NCBI RefSeq assembly: GCF_000964425.1
Contig: NZ_BANF01000075.1
Location: forward strand, 1 to 64,000
From: Komagataeibacter intermedius TF2
Lineage (GTDB): Bacteria; Pseudomonadota; Alphaproteobacteria; Acetobacterales; Acetobacteraceae
Reading direction: 5' to 3'
DNA length: 64,000 nt
Each line of letters starts with the position of its first letter. Within the stretch, counting starts at the first letter, position 1. Under the pieces are notes generated by a model that was not told the origin of the DNA, did no database searches, and saw only the letters and a program-made list of their open reading frames with translations. Below are positions 1 to 7,569 of this stretch, one piece after another. The position numbers were made by a program, and so were the translations under genes.

Positions 1-311
1 CGCGCGCCCCACATGTTGCCCAGCAGGTTGCCGCTGGTATCCAGTCCGTTATCCGCGCCTGTATCTGTTGTCGCCGCCTGCTGCGCATCGGCCTGCGCGC
101 GTTCTGAATCGCGCACGGTGGCGGGGTCGATCTGCTGGATCAGCGGGGTGGAATTGCCCAGGCGGGCGCGGTCCTGCGCAATCTGTGTCTGGACCTGTGC
201 ATGGGCGTAGGAACCGCACGTGCCGATCAGACCACAGGACAGAAGGCCGGATGAAAGGAAAAGGGTTCGCATGCGGCCATATCGCGCCGGGCCGGAAAAA
301 AGAAATTTCAT
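1..311 (-). CDS. OprB-like carbohydrate porin, N-terminal part only (runs off the window)
   Basis: Only the first ~103 codons are present. Seen: a signal peptide with a hydrophobic core and a cleavage-like SYAHA-Q junction, then a Gln/Ala-rich segment, then LLGNMWGAR just before the edge. That last motif resembles the N-terminal barrel entry of OprB carbohydrate porins (G-x-W-G-x-R), so an outer-membrane sugar porin is inferred from a few residues. Two in-frame ATGs are possible, at 311 (GGGA about 9 nt upstream) and at 272 (shorter n-region, no clear ribosome site). The gene lies about 150 nt downstream of a cobalamin riboswitch on the same strand, so vitamin B12 should repress it. A TonB-dependent receptor start is the main alternative. 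Confidence 0.6.
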   Translation of the reverse strand, partial: MKFLFSGPARYGRMRTLFLSSGLLSCGLIGTCGSYAHAQVQTQIAQDRARLGNSTPLIQQIDPATVRDSERAQADAQQAATTDTGADNGLDTSGNLLGNMWGA

Positions 312-360
312 GAAAAGACATCCCGTCAGGATGGGTCCGGCCATATGGGGCCGGAAAAGG

Positions 361-381
361 GTGGCCCGGCGGGCGGGCCAC
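361..381 (-). terminator. hairpin between riboswitch and porin start (candidate expression platform)
   Basis: Perfect 7-bp stem (GTGGCCC/GGGCCAC, 7-nt loop), followed on the minus strand by CCTTTTCC. It lies between the B12 box and the porin start codon. It may be the switching terminator, but its U tract is weak, so control could equally act on ribosome access. Confidence 0.4.
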
Positions 382-459
382 TGCTGGCACGGGGTGACGG
401 AATGCTAGCTGGTCGTGTTCATGTCTCATGCCCATCTTCGGTCAGCCCGCCCGACGATA

Positions 460-670
460 TCGTTACAGGACAGCGGCAGGTCTCCTGGCTTACGGGTCGC
501 TGCATTTCATCTCCCTTCCCGGCCGGAGCCAGTGGTTGCCGCAGGGGCGGCAGCAGATGAAACACTCTCCGTTTACAGTTGCGGGTACAGCTGCCGACTC
601 CACCCCCGGATATGACATCCCGCCGGGGTTTACGGCATTCCCTTTCCAACCCGTTTGCACGGGACCGCTG
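460..670 (-). promoter_or_regulatory. cobalamin (adenosylcobalamin) riboswitch
   Basis: Read on the minus strand, the region carries the class landmarks in order: a GGTCCCGTG start, GGAAAGGGAA, a GTCGGCAGCTGTACCCGC segment running into CAACTGTAA, and the B12 box AGCCAGGAGACCTGCC at 490-475. The order and spacing match the known cobalamin aptamer. It precedes the OprB-like gene at the left edge, which it should switch off when cobalamin is abundant. 3' boundary approximate. Confidence 0.93.
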
Positions 671-683
671 ACTTATGGCCCGG

Positions 684-711
684 ACTATAGCGTTTACAGT
701 CCATTAGGCAA
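684..711 (-). promoter_or_regulatory. sigma-70-like promoter of the riboswitch transcript
   Basis: On the minus strand TTGCCT (711-706) and TATAGT (689-684) are separated by 16 nt. Transcription would start near 677, right at the 5' edge of the aptamer. The -35 box overlaps the end of the intergenic gap behind the ribokinase gene. Confidence 0.55.
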
Positions 712-713
712 GA

Positions 714-1658
714 TCAGGCCGGGGGTTGCCGGTCCAGCAGGTCTGTCACCTCATCCATGGTGGGCGCGGCCTGCGCGGCCCCCGGGCGGGTCGTGGCCAG
801 CGCGCCGCATGCGGCGGCGAAGCGCACCGCTTCCCCAATGGCCGCCCCGCGGGCCAGCGCACTGGCAAGTCCTGCATTGAAACAGTCCCCTGCCGCCACC
901 GTATCAATCGCCCTGACGCGGAAGGGGGGCACGAACCCCTGCGCATCTGGCGCGGAATATACGACGCCCCGGTGCCCCAGCTTGATGATGGCCGTGCGCG
1001 TGCCACGGGCATGCAGGATCTGTGCCGCCTGCAGGGCGGTCGCCTCATCCGTGGGTTCGATGCCTGTCAGGTCGCCGGTTTCGCGCTCGTTGGGGGTGAT
1101 GATGTCCGCCACAGCGTACAGTTCGGCGGGCAGGCCACGCGCGGGAACCGGGGCGGGGTCCAGCATGACGGGTATGCCCCGTTCCCGTGCGGTCCGGGCC
1201 ATGGCCAGCACCAGCGCGTGGCGCATTTCCATCTGCATCATCACCAGCGTTGCATGATCCAGGACGGGTGACAGCAGCGGGCAGGCCTCCGCCCCATGCG
1301 CCATGTTCGCCCCGCCATCCACAAGGATCTGGTTTTCCCCCGCATGGTTGATGGTGATGAAGGCCCGGCCGGTGCCGGCCGCGGGGTCTTCCATAAGACA
1401 GTGCGTATCCACCCCGGCCTGTTGCAGCGTGGTGCGCGCCATGGTGGCCAGCATGTCCGTTCCGGTCCAGCCCGCCAGCGCCACGTCCTGTCCCAGCCGC
1501 GCCACCGCGATGGCCTGGTTGGCGCCCTTGCCCCCCAGCCCGGTGGTGGAAGCATGGACATGCAGCGTTTCGCCCGGCTGTGCGAAGCGTTCGACATGCG
1601 CGACGAAATCGATATTGGTGCTGCCGATGACGGCGATATGGGGGGACGATGCGGGCAT
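714..1658 (-). CDS. rbsK: ribokinase (PfkB family)
   Basis: ATP-dependent kinase predicted to convert D-ribose to ribose 5-phosphate in the cytoplasm. The 314-residue length fits ribokinases. Seen: an N-terminal GSTNIDFV strand, the sugar-binding GGKGANQA motif at residues 42-49, a nucleotide-binding TIIKLG-like region, and DTVAAGDCFNAG at 252-263 with the catalytic Asp at 258. The AAGD form is normal for RbsK. The start at 1658 (MPASSPHIAVIG) was chosen over an upstream in-frame start because family members begin just before this strand. Downstream of rlmJ in the same orientation with an 82-nt gap. Another PfkB sugar kinase specificity cannot be excluded. Confidence 0.88.
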   Translation of the reverse strand: MPASSPHIAVIGSTNIDFVAHVERFAQPGETLHVHASTTGLGGKGANQAIAVARLGQDVALAGWTGTDMLATMARTTLQQAGVDTHCLMEDPAAGTGRAFITINHAGENQILVDGGANMAHGAEACPLLSPVLDHATLVMMQMEMRHALVLAMARTARERGIPVMLDPAPVPARGLPAELYAVADIITPNERETGDLTGIEPTDEATALQAAQILHARGTRTAIIKLGHRGVVYSAPDAQGFVPPFRVRAIDTVAAGDCFNAGLASALARGAAIGEAVRFAAACGALATTRPGAAQAAPTMDEVTDLLDRQPPA

Positions 1659-1740
1659 GAAGGAAACCTTGGACGATGGAAAACACGGATAGGCCACCCT
1701 ATCATCGCCAGTTACCGGCATACAGGCGGCCGGGGCCGTT

Positions 1741-2592
1741 TTATTCAGGCACGACCCATTCCACTTCGGCGTGTGTTTCCCCATCGCCCAGATAATGGCG
1801 CAGGGTGGTCAGGATGGCGCGTGCACTCTGTTCGAACCGGAACGGCGGATTGGCGATCAGCAGCCCGCTGCCATTCAGCCGCGACGGGTCCAGCGGTGGC
1901 CGCAGGGTCAGTTCAAGGGCAAGCAGGTTGCGCTGCCCCGCATCTTTCAGCGCGTTGTGGAAGGCATGCGTGGGTGCGCGGTGCTTGATGGGATACCACG
2001 CGGCGATGATGCCATTACCAAAGCGCTGGCGGGCCGCGATGATGGCTTTTGCAAGGGTATGGAACTCATCCGTCCGTTCAAAGGGCGGGTCCATGAGTAC
2101 AAGTCCGCGCTTTGCGTGCCGTGGGGGCAGCAGGGCGGTGACGGCCTCGTATCCGTCGCGACCATGTACGGAAACGGCGGGATTGCTGCGGAACAGGCGG
2201 CGCAGGCTGCGCTGGTCCTCGGGGTGCAGTTCACAGCAGGTCAGCGTATCGCCCGGCCGCAGCATGGCCGCCACAATGGCGGGGGAGCCGGGATAGAACA
2301 TCTGCCCGTCATGCGCCGCGATCGTGGCGCGCACGATATCCAGCCATTCCCCCATGCATGACGGTGCCCCCGGGTCGGGCGGGGCGTCCAGCAGGCGGCC
2401 GATTCCCCCGTGCCATTCCCCCGTTGCCTGTGCCTCGCGCCCCGACAGGTCATACATGCCGATACCGGCATGCGTATCGAGGACCGAAAACGCGGACGGC
2501 TTGCGACGCAGCGCATCGATCAGGGCCACCAGCACGACATGTTTCATGACATCGGCAAAATTGCCGGCGTGATAGCTGTGTCTGTAATTCAA
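1741..2592 (-). CDS. rlmJ: 23S rRNA (adenine-2030-N6)-methyltransferase
   Basis: SAM-dependent enzyme that methylates A2030 of 23S rRNA. Seen: the RlmJ N-terminus NYRHSYHAGNFADVMKH, a SAM-binding LDTHAGIGMYDL region, and the catalytic DPPF motif in VLMDPPFE. The 283-residue length is typical. The start is inferred to be TTG at 2592, preceded by GGGGCGG, because homologues begin M-L-S-Y-R-H-S; GTG codons further upstream (2616, 2607) remain possible. The preceding gene on the same strand is the c-di-GMP enzyme, 153 nt away. Nothing unusual apart from the non-ATG start. Confidence 0.93.
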   Translation of the reverse strand: MNYRHSYHAGNFADVMKHVVLVALIDALRRKPSAFSVLDTHAGIGMYDLSGREAQATGEWHGGIGRLLDAPPDPGAPSCMGEWLDIVRATIAAHDGQMFYPGSPAIVAAMLRPGDTLTCCELHPEDQRSLRRLFRSNPAVSVHGRDGYEAVTALLPPRHAKRGLVLMDPPFERTDEFHTLAKAIIAARQRFGNGIIAAWYPIKHRAPTHAFHNALKDAGQRNLLALELTLRPPLDPSRLNGSGLLIANPPFRFEQSARAILTTLRHYLGDGETHAEVEWVVPE

Positions 2593-2745
2593 GGTCTGCC
2601 GCCCCACGGATTGCACGCCCCACGAACGGGGTCCGCAGGACTGTTACTGGATCGTGGCGGCTTTTTCCATGCCGGCATGCGGCACGCCCCATATGGACGA
2701 CAAGGGCAGGACGGGACGGCGCATGTCCCGCGTTTACGGCGCGTG

Positions 2746-5277
2746 TCAGGCGACCGGGACGGCTTCGGACCTGCGTTCCCTGATCCATGTGTCGAGGGAT
2801 GCCGTCGTCATCGGGCGCCCGAAATAATATCCCTGCACGACATCGCAATCGATATCCCGCAGCCCCGCGCATTGCGCGGCGTCTTCCACACCTTCGGCAA
2901 TGACGGTCATGCCCAGCGTGTGCCCGATGCGGATGATGGCGGTCACCACCTGCCGCACGTTGCCGGTGCTGCCAAAGCCATTCATGAAGCTGCGGTCGAT
3001 CTTCACCTCGCTTATGGGCAGGCTGGCCAGGTTGGACAGGCTGGAATACCCGGTGCCGAAATCATCCATCGACAGCCCGATGCCAAGTTTGCGGATGGCG
3101 GTCGCGGTGGTCACGGTCTGGTCGAAATTCTCGATCATGGCGGTTTCGGTCAGTTCCACGATCAGCCGTTCGGGCGGCACGCCGGTCTGGTGCAGGATGG
3201 TCGCCAGTTGCGATACCAGTTCGGGGTCCTGGAACTGGATGGCGGACATGTTGACTGATACGGTGGGTACCGGAATGTCGCGCGCGATCCATTCCGCCAT
3301 CTGTTCACATGCGACCCGCAGCGACCATGCGCCAAGGGCGCGGATCTGCCCCGTTTCCTCCGCCACGGGAATGAACCGTCCTGGTGACACCATGCCCAGC
3401 ACCGGGTCATCCCAGCGTGACAGGGCCTCCACGCCATGCAGTTCGCCCGTGCGCAGGTTGACCTGTGGCTGGTACACCAGCGTCAGGCGGCTGTCGGCAA
3501 TGGCTTCACGCAGTGCGGAAGCCAGGATGACATGATCATCCGCCTGCCGGTTCATGGATGGATGGAAGAAGCGGTAGCAGCACCGCCCCGCCTTCTTGGC
3601 CTGCGCCAGCGCGGTATAGGCCTGACGCAGGGATTCCTCCGCATCCTGCCCTTCGCCGCTGAAGGTGCTTATGCCAATGCTGCCGGAAATGCTGACGGGA
3701 ATGCCATCAACGGTAAACGGGTCTTCAAGGTTATGGATGATCCGTTCCGCCAGAAGGGTGACATCGGGTGCATTTTCTTCCGTCAGCACCACGAATTCAT
3801 CGCCTTCCGTGCGCACCAGCACGTCGCGGCCCACCATTGCGTTGCGCAGGCGGGTGGCCAGTTCCAGCAGAACCTGGTCGGCACGTCCCTGTCCCAGCGC
3901 CTGCACGATCTTGCGGAAGCGGTCGAGGTCGATGACCATGATGCTGAGTGGCGCTGCCGGTGGGCGGGCGGCCAGTTCCTGCATGCGGCGGTTGAGCCAC
4001 ATGCGGTTGGGCAGGCAGGTCAGCCGGTCAGTATAGGACAGGCGGATGATTGAATCCCGGCTGCGCTGCTGTTCAATGGCCAGCATGGCCAGATGCACGC
4101 AGGCGCCGACAATGCGCCGGTGCCATGCCCCCGGCTGACCGGGTGTGCGGAAATACAGGGAAAAGCTGCCCGCCACGTCCCCGTTGCGCAGGATGACGGG
4201 AACCGCCCATTCCGCGGCAATCCCGTGCCGCGCGGCAACAGTGCGCAGGGCGGGCCAGCGGGTCTCGGTCGTGAAATCGGGCACGACCACTTCCTGCGCC
4301 GTGACGATTGCGGTGCCGCAGGCCCCGCCCGCCGTGCTGGCTTCCAGCCCGTCGAACGCCTGCAGGACCGGCATGGGCAGGCTGCCATGCCCGCCGGTGC
4401 GCAGGACGCCGCCCGTGCCCAGCATGACGGCCGCCATGCAGTCGGGGGCGATCAGTTCGATGCGGCGGCACATGAAATCCAGCAGTTCGTGCAGGGACAG
4501 CTGATCGGTCAGCGCCTCCACAACGTCGCGCTGCAGTTCGCGTAACTGCCGGTCATGGGTAATGTCGTGCAGGATGACGATAATGTCCGCAAGCTGTCCG
4601 TCATCGCCATAATGTGGTGTGACCGCGCAACGCAGCCACAGGTCCCGCCCCTGCCGCCCGCGGGTATGGATATCCAGTTCAAAGCCCGTGCGCCGCGCCA
4701 GATGCTGGCGGAACTGCCGCAGGGTCGCGATATCGCTGTCGCCCCCCGAAAGCAGGGTGCCAAAAGGCGCGTCATGCAGGGCCGCAGGCTCCATCCCCAT
4801 CAGGTCGGTTATGGCGCGGTTGGCATGCGTAATGCGGTATTGTGGGTCCAGCACCAGAATGCCCCGGTCCGTCGCCTGCACGATCAGGGCGCTGATTTCG
4901 GCATTCTCGCGCGCCTGTTCTTCTTCCGTAAGGTCAAGCAGCGCAACCAGTTCATACAGGGCGCCGTCCCAGCTTATGCTGTCACGGTACAGGCGTACGG
5001 GCACGCCCAGCCCATCCCTGCGGCGCAGGGTGGCGCCGCCGTCATCTGCCGTGGTCCTGTCCTGCGATGGGGACGGGTCCAGCGGGGGCACGACATCGAC
5101 GGCCCGGTCGGGGAAAAGCCAGCCCAGACGCGTTTCAGCCAGATCCGCGGGGGTATAGCCGGTCAGGGCGCAGGCGCGCGGGTTACCGTACACGACGCGA
5201 CCCGATACATCCGCCATCATCACGGCCATGGGTAGTTTCTCCAGAAGAGGAGAGGAAATCTGTGTGATGTCCGGCAT
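2746..5277 (-). CDS. PAS-PAS-GAF-GGDEF-EAL c-di-GMP phosphodiesterase
   Basis: 843-residue cytoplasmic signalling protein with no membrane segment. Domains in order: PAS (about 12-115), PAS (about 130-245), GAF (about 260-405), GGDEF (about 415-575), EAL (about 590-830). The EAL domain looks complete: VEALSRW at 616-622, NMS at 676-678, a Mg-site DDFGTGYSSL beginning at 738, and QGYYFGRP at 815-822. The GGDEF site reads EGDEF at 491-495 and the usual substrate Asn before it is absent (FRKIVQ), so cyclase activity is doubtful; it may bind GTP as a regulator. c-di-GMP activates cellulose synthase in cellulose-making relatives, so a role in that control is inferred. Start set at 5277 (MPDITQ). 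Confidence 0.9.
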   Translation of the reverse strand: MPDITQISSPLLEKLPMAVMMADVSGRVVYGNPRACALTGYTPADLAETRLGWLFPDRAVDVVPPLDPSPSQDRTTADDGGATLRRRDGLGVPVRLYRDSISWDGALYELVALLDLTEEEQARENAEISALIVQATDRGILVLDPQYRITHANRAITDLMGMEPAALHDAPFGTLLSGGDSDIATLRQFRQHLARRTGFELDIHTRGRQGRDLWLRCAVTPHYGDDGQLADIIVILHDITHDRQLRELQRDVVEALTDQLSLHELLDFMCRRIELIAPDCMAAVMLGTGGVLRTGGHGSLPMPVLQAFDGLEASTAGGACGTAIVTAQEVVVPDFTTETRWPALRTVAARHGIAAEWAVPVILRNGDVAGSFSLYFRTPGQPGAWHRRIVGACVHLAMLAIEQQRSRDSIIRLSYTDRLTCLPNRMWLNRRMQELAARPPAAPLSIMVIDLDRFRKIVQALGQGRADQVLLELATRLRNAMVGRDVLVRTEGDEFVVLTEENAPDVTLLAERIIHNLEDPFTVDGIPVSISGSIGISTFSGEGQDAEESLRQAYTALAQAKKAGRCCYRFFHPSMNRQADDHVILASALREAIADSRLTLVYQPQVNLRTGELHGVEALSRWDDPVLGMVSPGRFIPVAEETGQIRALGAWSLRVACEQMAEWIARDIPVPTVSVNMSAIQFQDPELVSQLATILHQTGVPPERLIVELTETAMIENFDQTVTTATAIRKLGIGLSMDDFGTGYSSLSNLASLPISEVKIDRSFMNGFGSTGNVRQVVTAIIRIGHTLGMTVIAEGVEDAAQCAGLRDIDCDVVQGYYFGRPMTTASLDTWIRERRSEAVPVA

Positions 5278-5468
5278 GATGGCGTCTTTCACAATATAAA
5301 GGGTAGCCGCCGCCCGACAGGCCATAGTTGTCGGGGCATGTACGGTACCGCCTGTCAGGACGAATCTGTTAGTGTATCATTAATTACATTGCGGCAGCTT
5401 TGTGGCCCGTCTGGGTGTTATTACATGGGAATGCGACGTTTCGACTGTCAGTTCTGTTCTGCCCGATC

Positions 5469-5918
5469 TCAGTATTCCGGTTTTTCGCCCTTGGCGGGAA
5501 TGGAGGGCTGCGTGCCCGGTGTCAGGGCATAGGTCAGCAGCACGACGGTCTGTGTATCGCCGCTTTCGCCACGATGGATGTCATTGACGGATTCAGCGAA
5601 CGCTTCGCCCTGATGAAAGGTTTCCGTCTTTCCGCTGTCCCGGTCATGGATCGTCAGTTGTCCCTGCAGCACATAACCGGCATTGGGCACGGGATGGGTA
5701 TGCCATGGCAGGGCGGTGTGGGCGGGAATGGTCAGCCGGATCATCATCAGTTCCGGCTGGGTGGTGGGATATTTTTCATATGCCGAGCCATTCCATGAAT
5801 GAGTGGCCTGCAGCAGGATGTCACGATGCCCGGATGCGACCACCTGCGCATGGGTGGAGGTGGCAAGGACGGGACCAAATGCAAGGCAGGCGGTCAGGAC
5901 AGGTACTGATCTGTGCAT
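5469..5918 (-). CDS. secreted cupin-domain protein
   Basis: 149 residues with a signal peptide ending THAQ, so a periplasmic location is expected. The body is a single cupin: LPWHTHPVPNAGYVLQG supplies the first metal motif (two His), and GEAFAESVNDIHRG contributes the second histidine. Homologous small exported cupins are often annotated as cupin-domain proteins of unknown substrate. AGAGAG-like AGAGAGAAG lies just upstream of the ATG at 5918, favouring this start over one 13 codons upstream. Monocistronic, with a 190-nt gap to the c-di-GMP gene. The substrate is unknown. Confidence 0.8.
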   Translation of the reverse strand: MHRSVPVLTACLAFGPVLATSTHAQVVASGHRDILLQATHSWNGSAYEKYPTTQPELMMIRLTIPAHTALPWHTHPVPNAGYVLQGQLTIHDRDSGKTETFHQGEAFAESVNDIHRGESGDTQTVVLLTYALTPGTQPSIPAKGEKPEY

Positions 5919-5959
5919 CTTCTCTCTTTCCGGTCGGTCATCGTTATTACAGGCCATAG

Positions 5960-6280
5960 CGCCTGATGGCCCGATGCGGTTCCATGCCGGGGATCATGGG
6001 GGACTGCCCTCACATGATCTTGAGACGGAGAGGATATTCGTTTTTACAAAGTAACGGATCGTGCCGTCCCCCCCCATGCCTGACCAGCCATGAGGATGAC
6101 ATGACAGGCACGGATGACCCGCAGTGTCAGCCATCGTGTCCCTGGGGGTGTGTGGCCCCCGGATATTCGTGTCGGTCAGCATGCCGATTCCCTCCCTTAC
6201 CCGCTCCCTGCGGATTTCATACCCGCTGTTTGCGGATGCTGCCTGATACAAATAGGGAACAATAGGGACAGGAAAAACAC
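5960..6280. other. intergenic stretch without a recognised gene
   Basis: Short overlapping open frames occur on both strands but none has a convincing start site or protein-like composition. The right end runs into the tRNA-Tyr terminator. Confidence 0.5.
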
Positions 6281-6306
6281 AAAAAGCGCCGGGAAACCAG
6301 CGTTTT
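6281..6306 (-). terminator. Rho-independent terminator of tRNA-Tyr
   Basis: On the minus strand CGCTGG-TTTC-CCGGCG (one G-U pair) is followed by CTTTTTG. It lies 33 nt past the CCA end of the tRNA. Confidence 0.75.
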
Positions 6307-6338
6307 GAGACCGTATGTGATTGTTCGGGAAAGGTAGT

Positions 6339-6424
6339 TGGTGGAGGGAGTTGGATTCGAACCAACGTAGGCGTACACCAGCGGATTTACAGTCCGCCCC
6401 CTTTAGCCACTCGGGCATCCCTCC
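6339..6424 (-). tRNA. tRNA-Tyr (anticodon GTA)
   Basis: 86-nt class II tRNA with the 3' CCA encoded. Acceptor GGAGGGA pairs with TCCCTCC, the anticodon loop is CTGTAAA, there is a long variable arm, and the T loop is TTCGAAT. Single gene with its own terminator downstream. Confidence 0.97.
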
Positions 6425-6540
6425 GGGTTGGCGGGTAATTACGGGGAATGACGGGGGGTGTCAATAGGCCGCATGAAAAACTTCGCCCATTCCCGGTTTG
6501 GGGGAATGACGCAGGACACGGTTGGGCTTAAAGAACGGAC

Positions 6541-7368
6541 ATGAACATGCGCACTCCCCGTCGTCGCGGCGCGTCAGCCGCCCCCCATTCCGCCCCGTCC
6601 ACCCGTCCCGCATCCGACCGGGGCGGGCGCGGGGGGCGCGGCGCTGCGTCGGCCCCGCGCGGCACATGCTGGCTGTACGGGCTGCATGCGGTGCAGGCCG
6701 CCCTGGAAAACCCGGCCCGCAAGCTGCGGCAGCTTCTGGTCACGGCCGAAGCGCAGGATACCCTTGCCGCCCGGCTTGAAGGCGGTTTCCCCATTCAGGC
6801 GGTGCGCACCGAACGCGCACGGCTTGATACGCTGTGCGGGCCTGATGCGGTGCATCAGGGCATGGCGCTGCTGGCGGATGTGCTGACCCCGCCCGATCTG
6901 GATACCGTGCTGGAACATCCGGGGCCGGTTCTGGTGCTGGATCAGGTAACGGACCCGCGTAATGTGGGGGCCATCCTGCGCTCGGCTGCGGCATTCGGTG
7001 CGGTGGCGGTCGTGATGCAGGATCGCAATGCCCCGGATGAGACGGGAACCCTGGCGCGTGCGGCATCCGGCGCGCTGGAAATCGTGCCACTGATCCGTGT
7101 GGTCAACCTGTCTCGCGTGCTCGATGCGCTCAAGACCCGTGGCCTGTGGGTGGTGGGGCTGGATGCAGGTGGCGGCATACTGGATGGCGCGTCCTTCAGC
7201 CAGCGCCGCGTGGCTCTGGTGCTGGGGGCGGAAGGGGCGGGACTACGCCGCCTGACGCGCGAGCATTGTGACGAGATTGCGGGCCTTGCCATGAGCAGTG
7301 ATATGGAAAGCCTGAACGTGTCCAATGCGGCGGCCGTGGCATTATATGAAATGTACCGCCATCGCTGA
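6541..7368 (+). CDS. rlmB: 23S rRNA (guanosine-2251-2'-O)-methyltransferase
   Basis: SPOUT (TrmH-type) enzyme that 2'-O-methylates G2251 in the ribosomal P loop. 275 residues: a basic, Arg/Gly-rich disordered tail (about 1-40), the RNA-binding LYGLHAVQAAL domain, then the knotted catalytic domain with DQVTDPRNVGAILRSA (about 138-153), VLGAEGAGL and the C-terminal ESLNVSNAAAVALYE motif that forms the SAM knot. All three SPOUT motifs are intact. Transcribed away from tRNA-Tyr. Repeat copy A, with a perfect hairpin, follows the stop codon and probably terminates it. Confidence 0.95.
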   Translation: MNMRTPRRRGASAAPHSAPSTRPASDRGGRGGRGAASAPRGTCWLYGLHAVQAALENPARKLRQLLVTAEAQDTLAARLEGGFPIQAVRTERARLDTLCGPDAVHQGMALLADVLTPPDLDTVLEHPGPVLVLDQVTDPRNVGAILRSAAAFGAVAVVMQDRNAPDETGTLARAASGALEIVPLIRVVNLSRVLDALKTRGLWVVGLDAGGGILDGASFSQRRVALVLGAEGAGLRRLTREHCDEIAGLAMSSDMESLNVSNAAAVALYEMYRHR

Positions 7369-7400
7369 AAGCTGTGTGAAAACAGGCTGTTAATTAATAA

Positions 7401-7470
7401 GTAAAAGTTTTCCGGTACCGCCTTTTTCCAAAAAGGCGGTGTTTTCCGAAGCGTTTTGAACGATTTTTAA
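7401..7470 (+). repeat. three-way-junction intergenic repeat, copy A
   Basis: Contains a perfect 11-bp hairpin (ACCGCCTTTTT/AAAAAGGCGGT, 7417-7440) flanked by GTAAAAGTTTTCCGG and GTTTTCCGAAGCG. Compared with other copies the outer arm pair G-C is changed to A-T on both sides (compensatory). Lies after rlmB. The right part is degraded. Confidence 0.8.
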
Positions 7471-7507
7471 CGCATTCCGCCAGCCGGACGGATCATGAAA
7501 AACTATT

Positions 7508-7521
7508 TATGTTATAACATA
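7508..7521. promoter_or_regulatory. perfect palindrome TATGTTATAACATA upstream of the FUSC gene
   Basis: A 14-bp perfect palindrome 49 bp before the GTG start of the exporter, in an AT-rich promoter-like stretch. It looks like an operator for a dimeric repressor (TetR/MarR/GntR type). No such regulator is next to it. Confidence 0.45.
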
Positions 7522-7569
7522 TAGATTTATCCTGTCATTCTTGCCATTCGGGGCAAATGACACGGCTGC

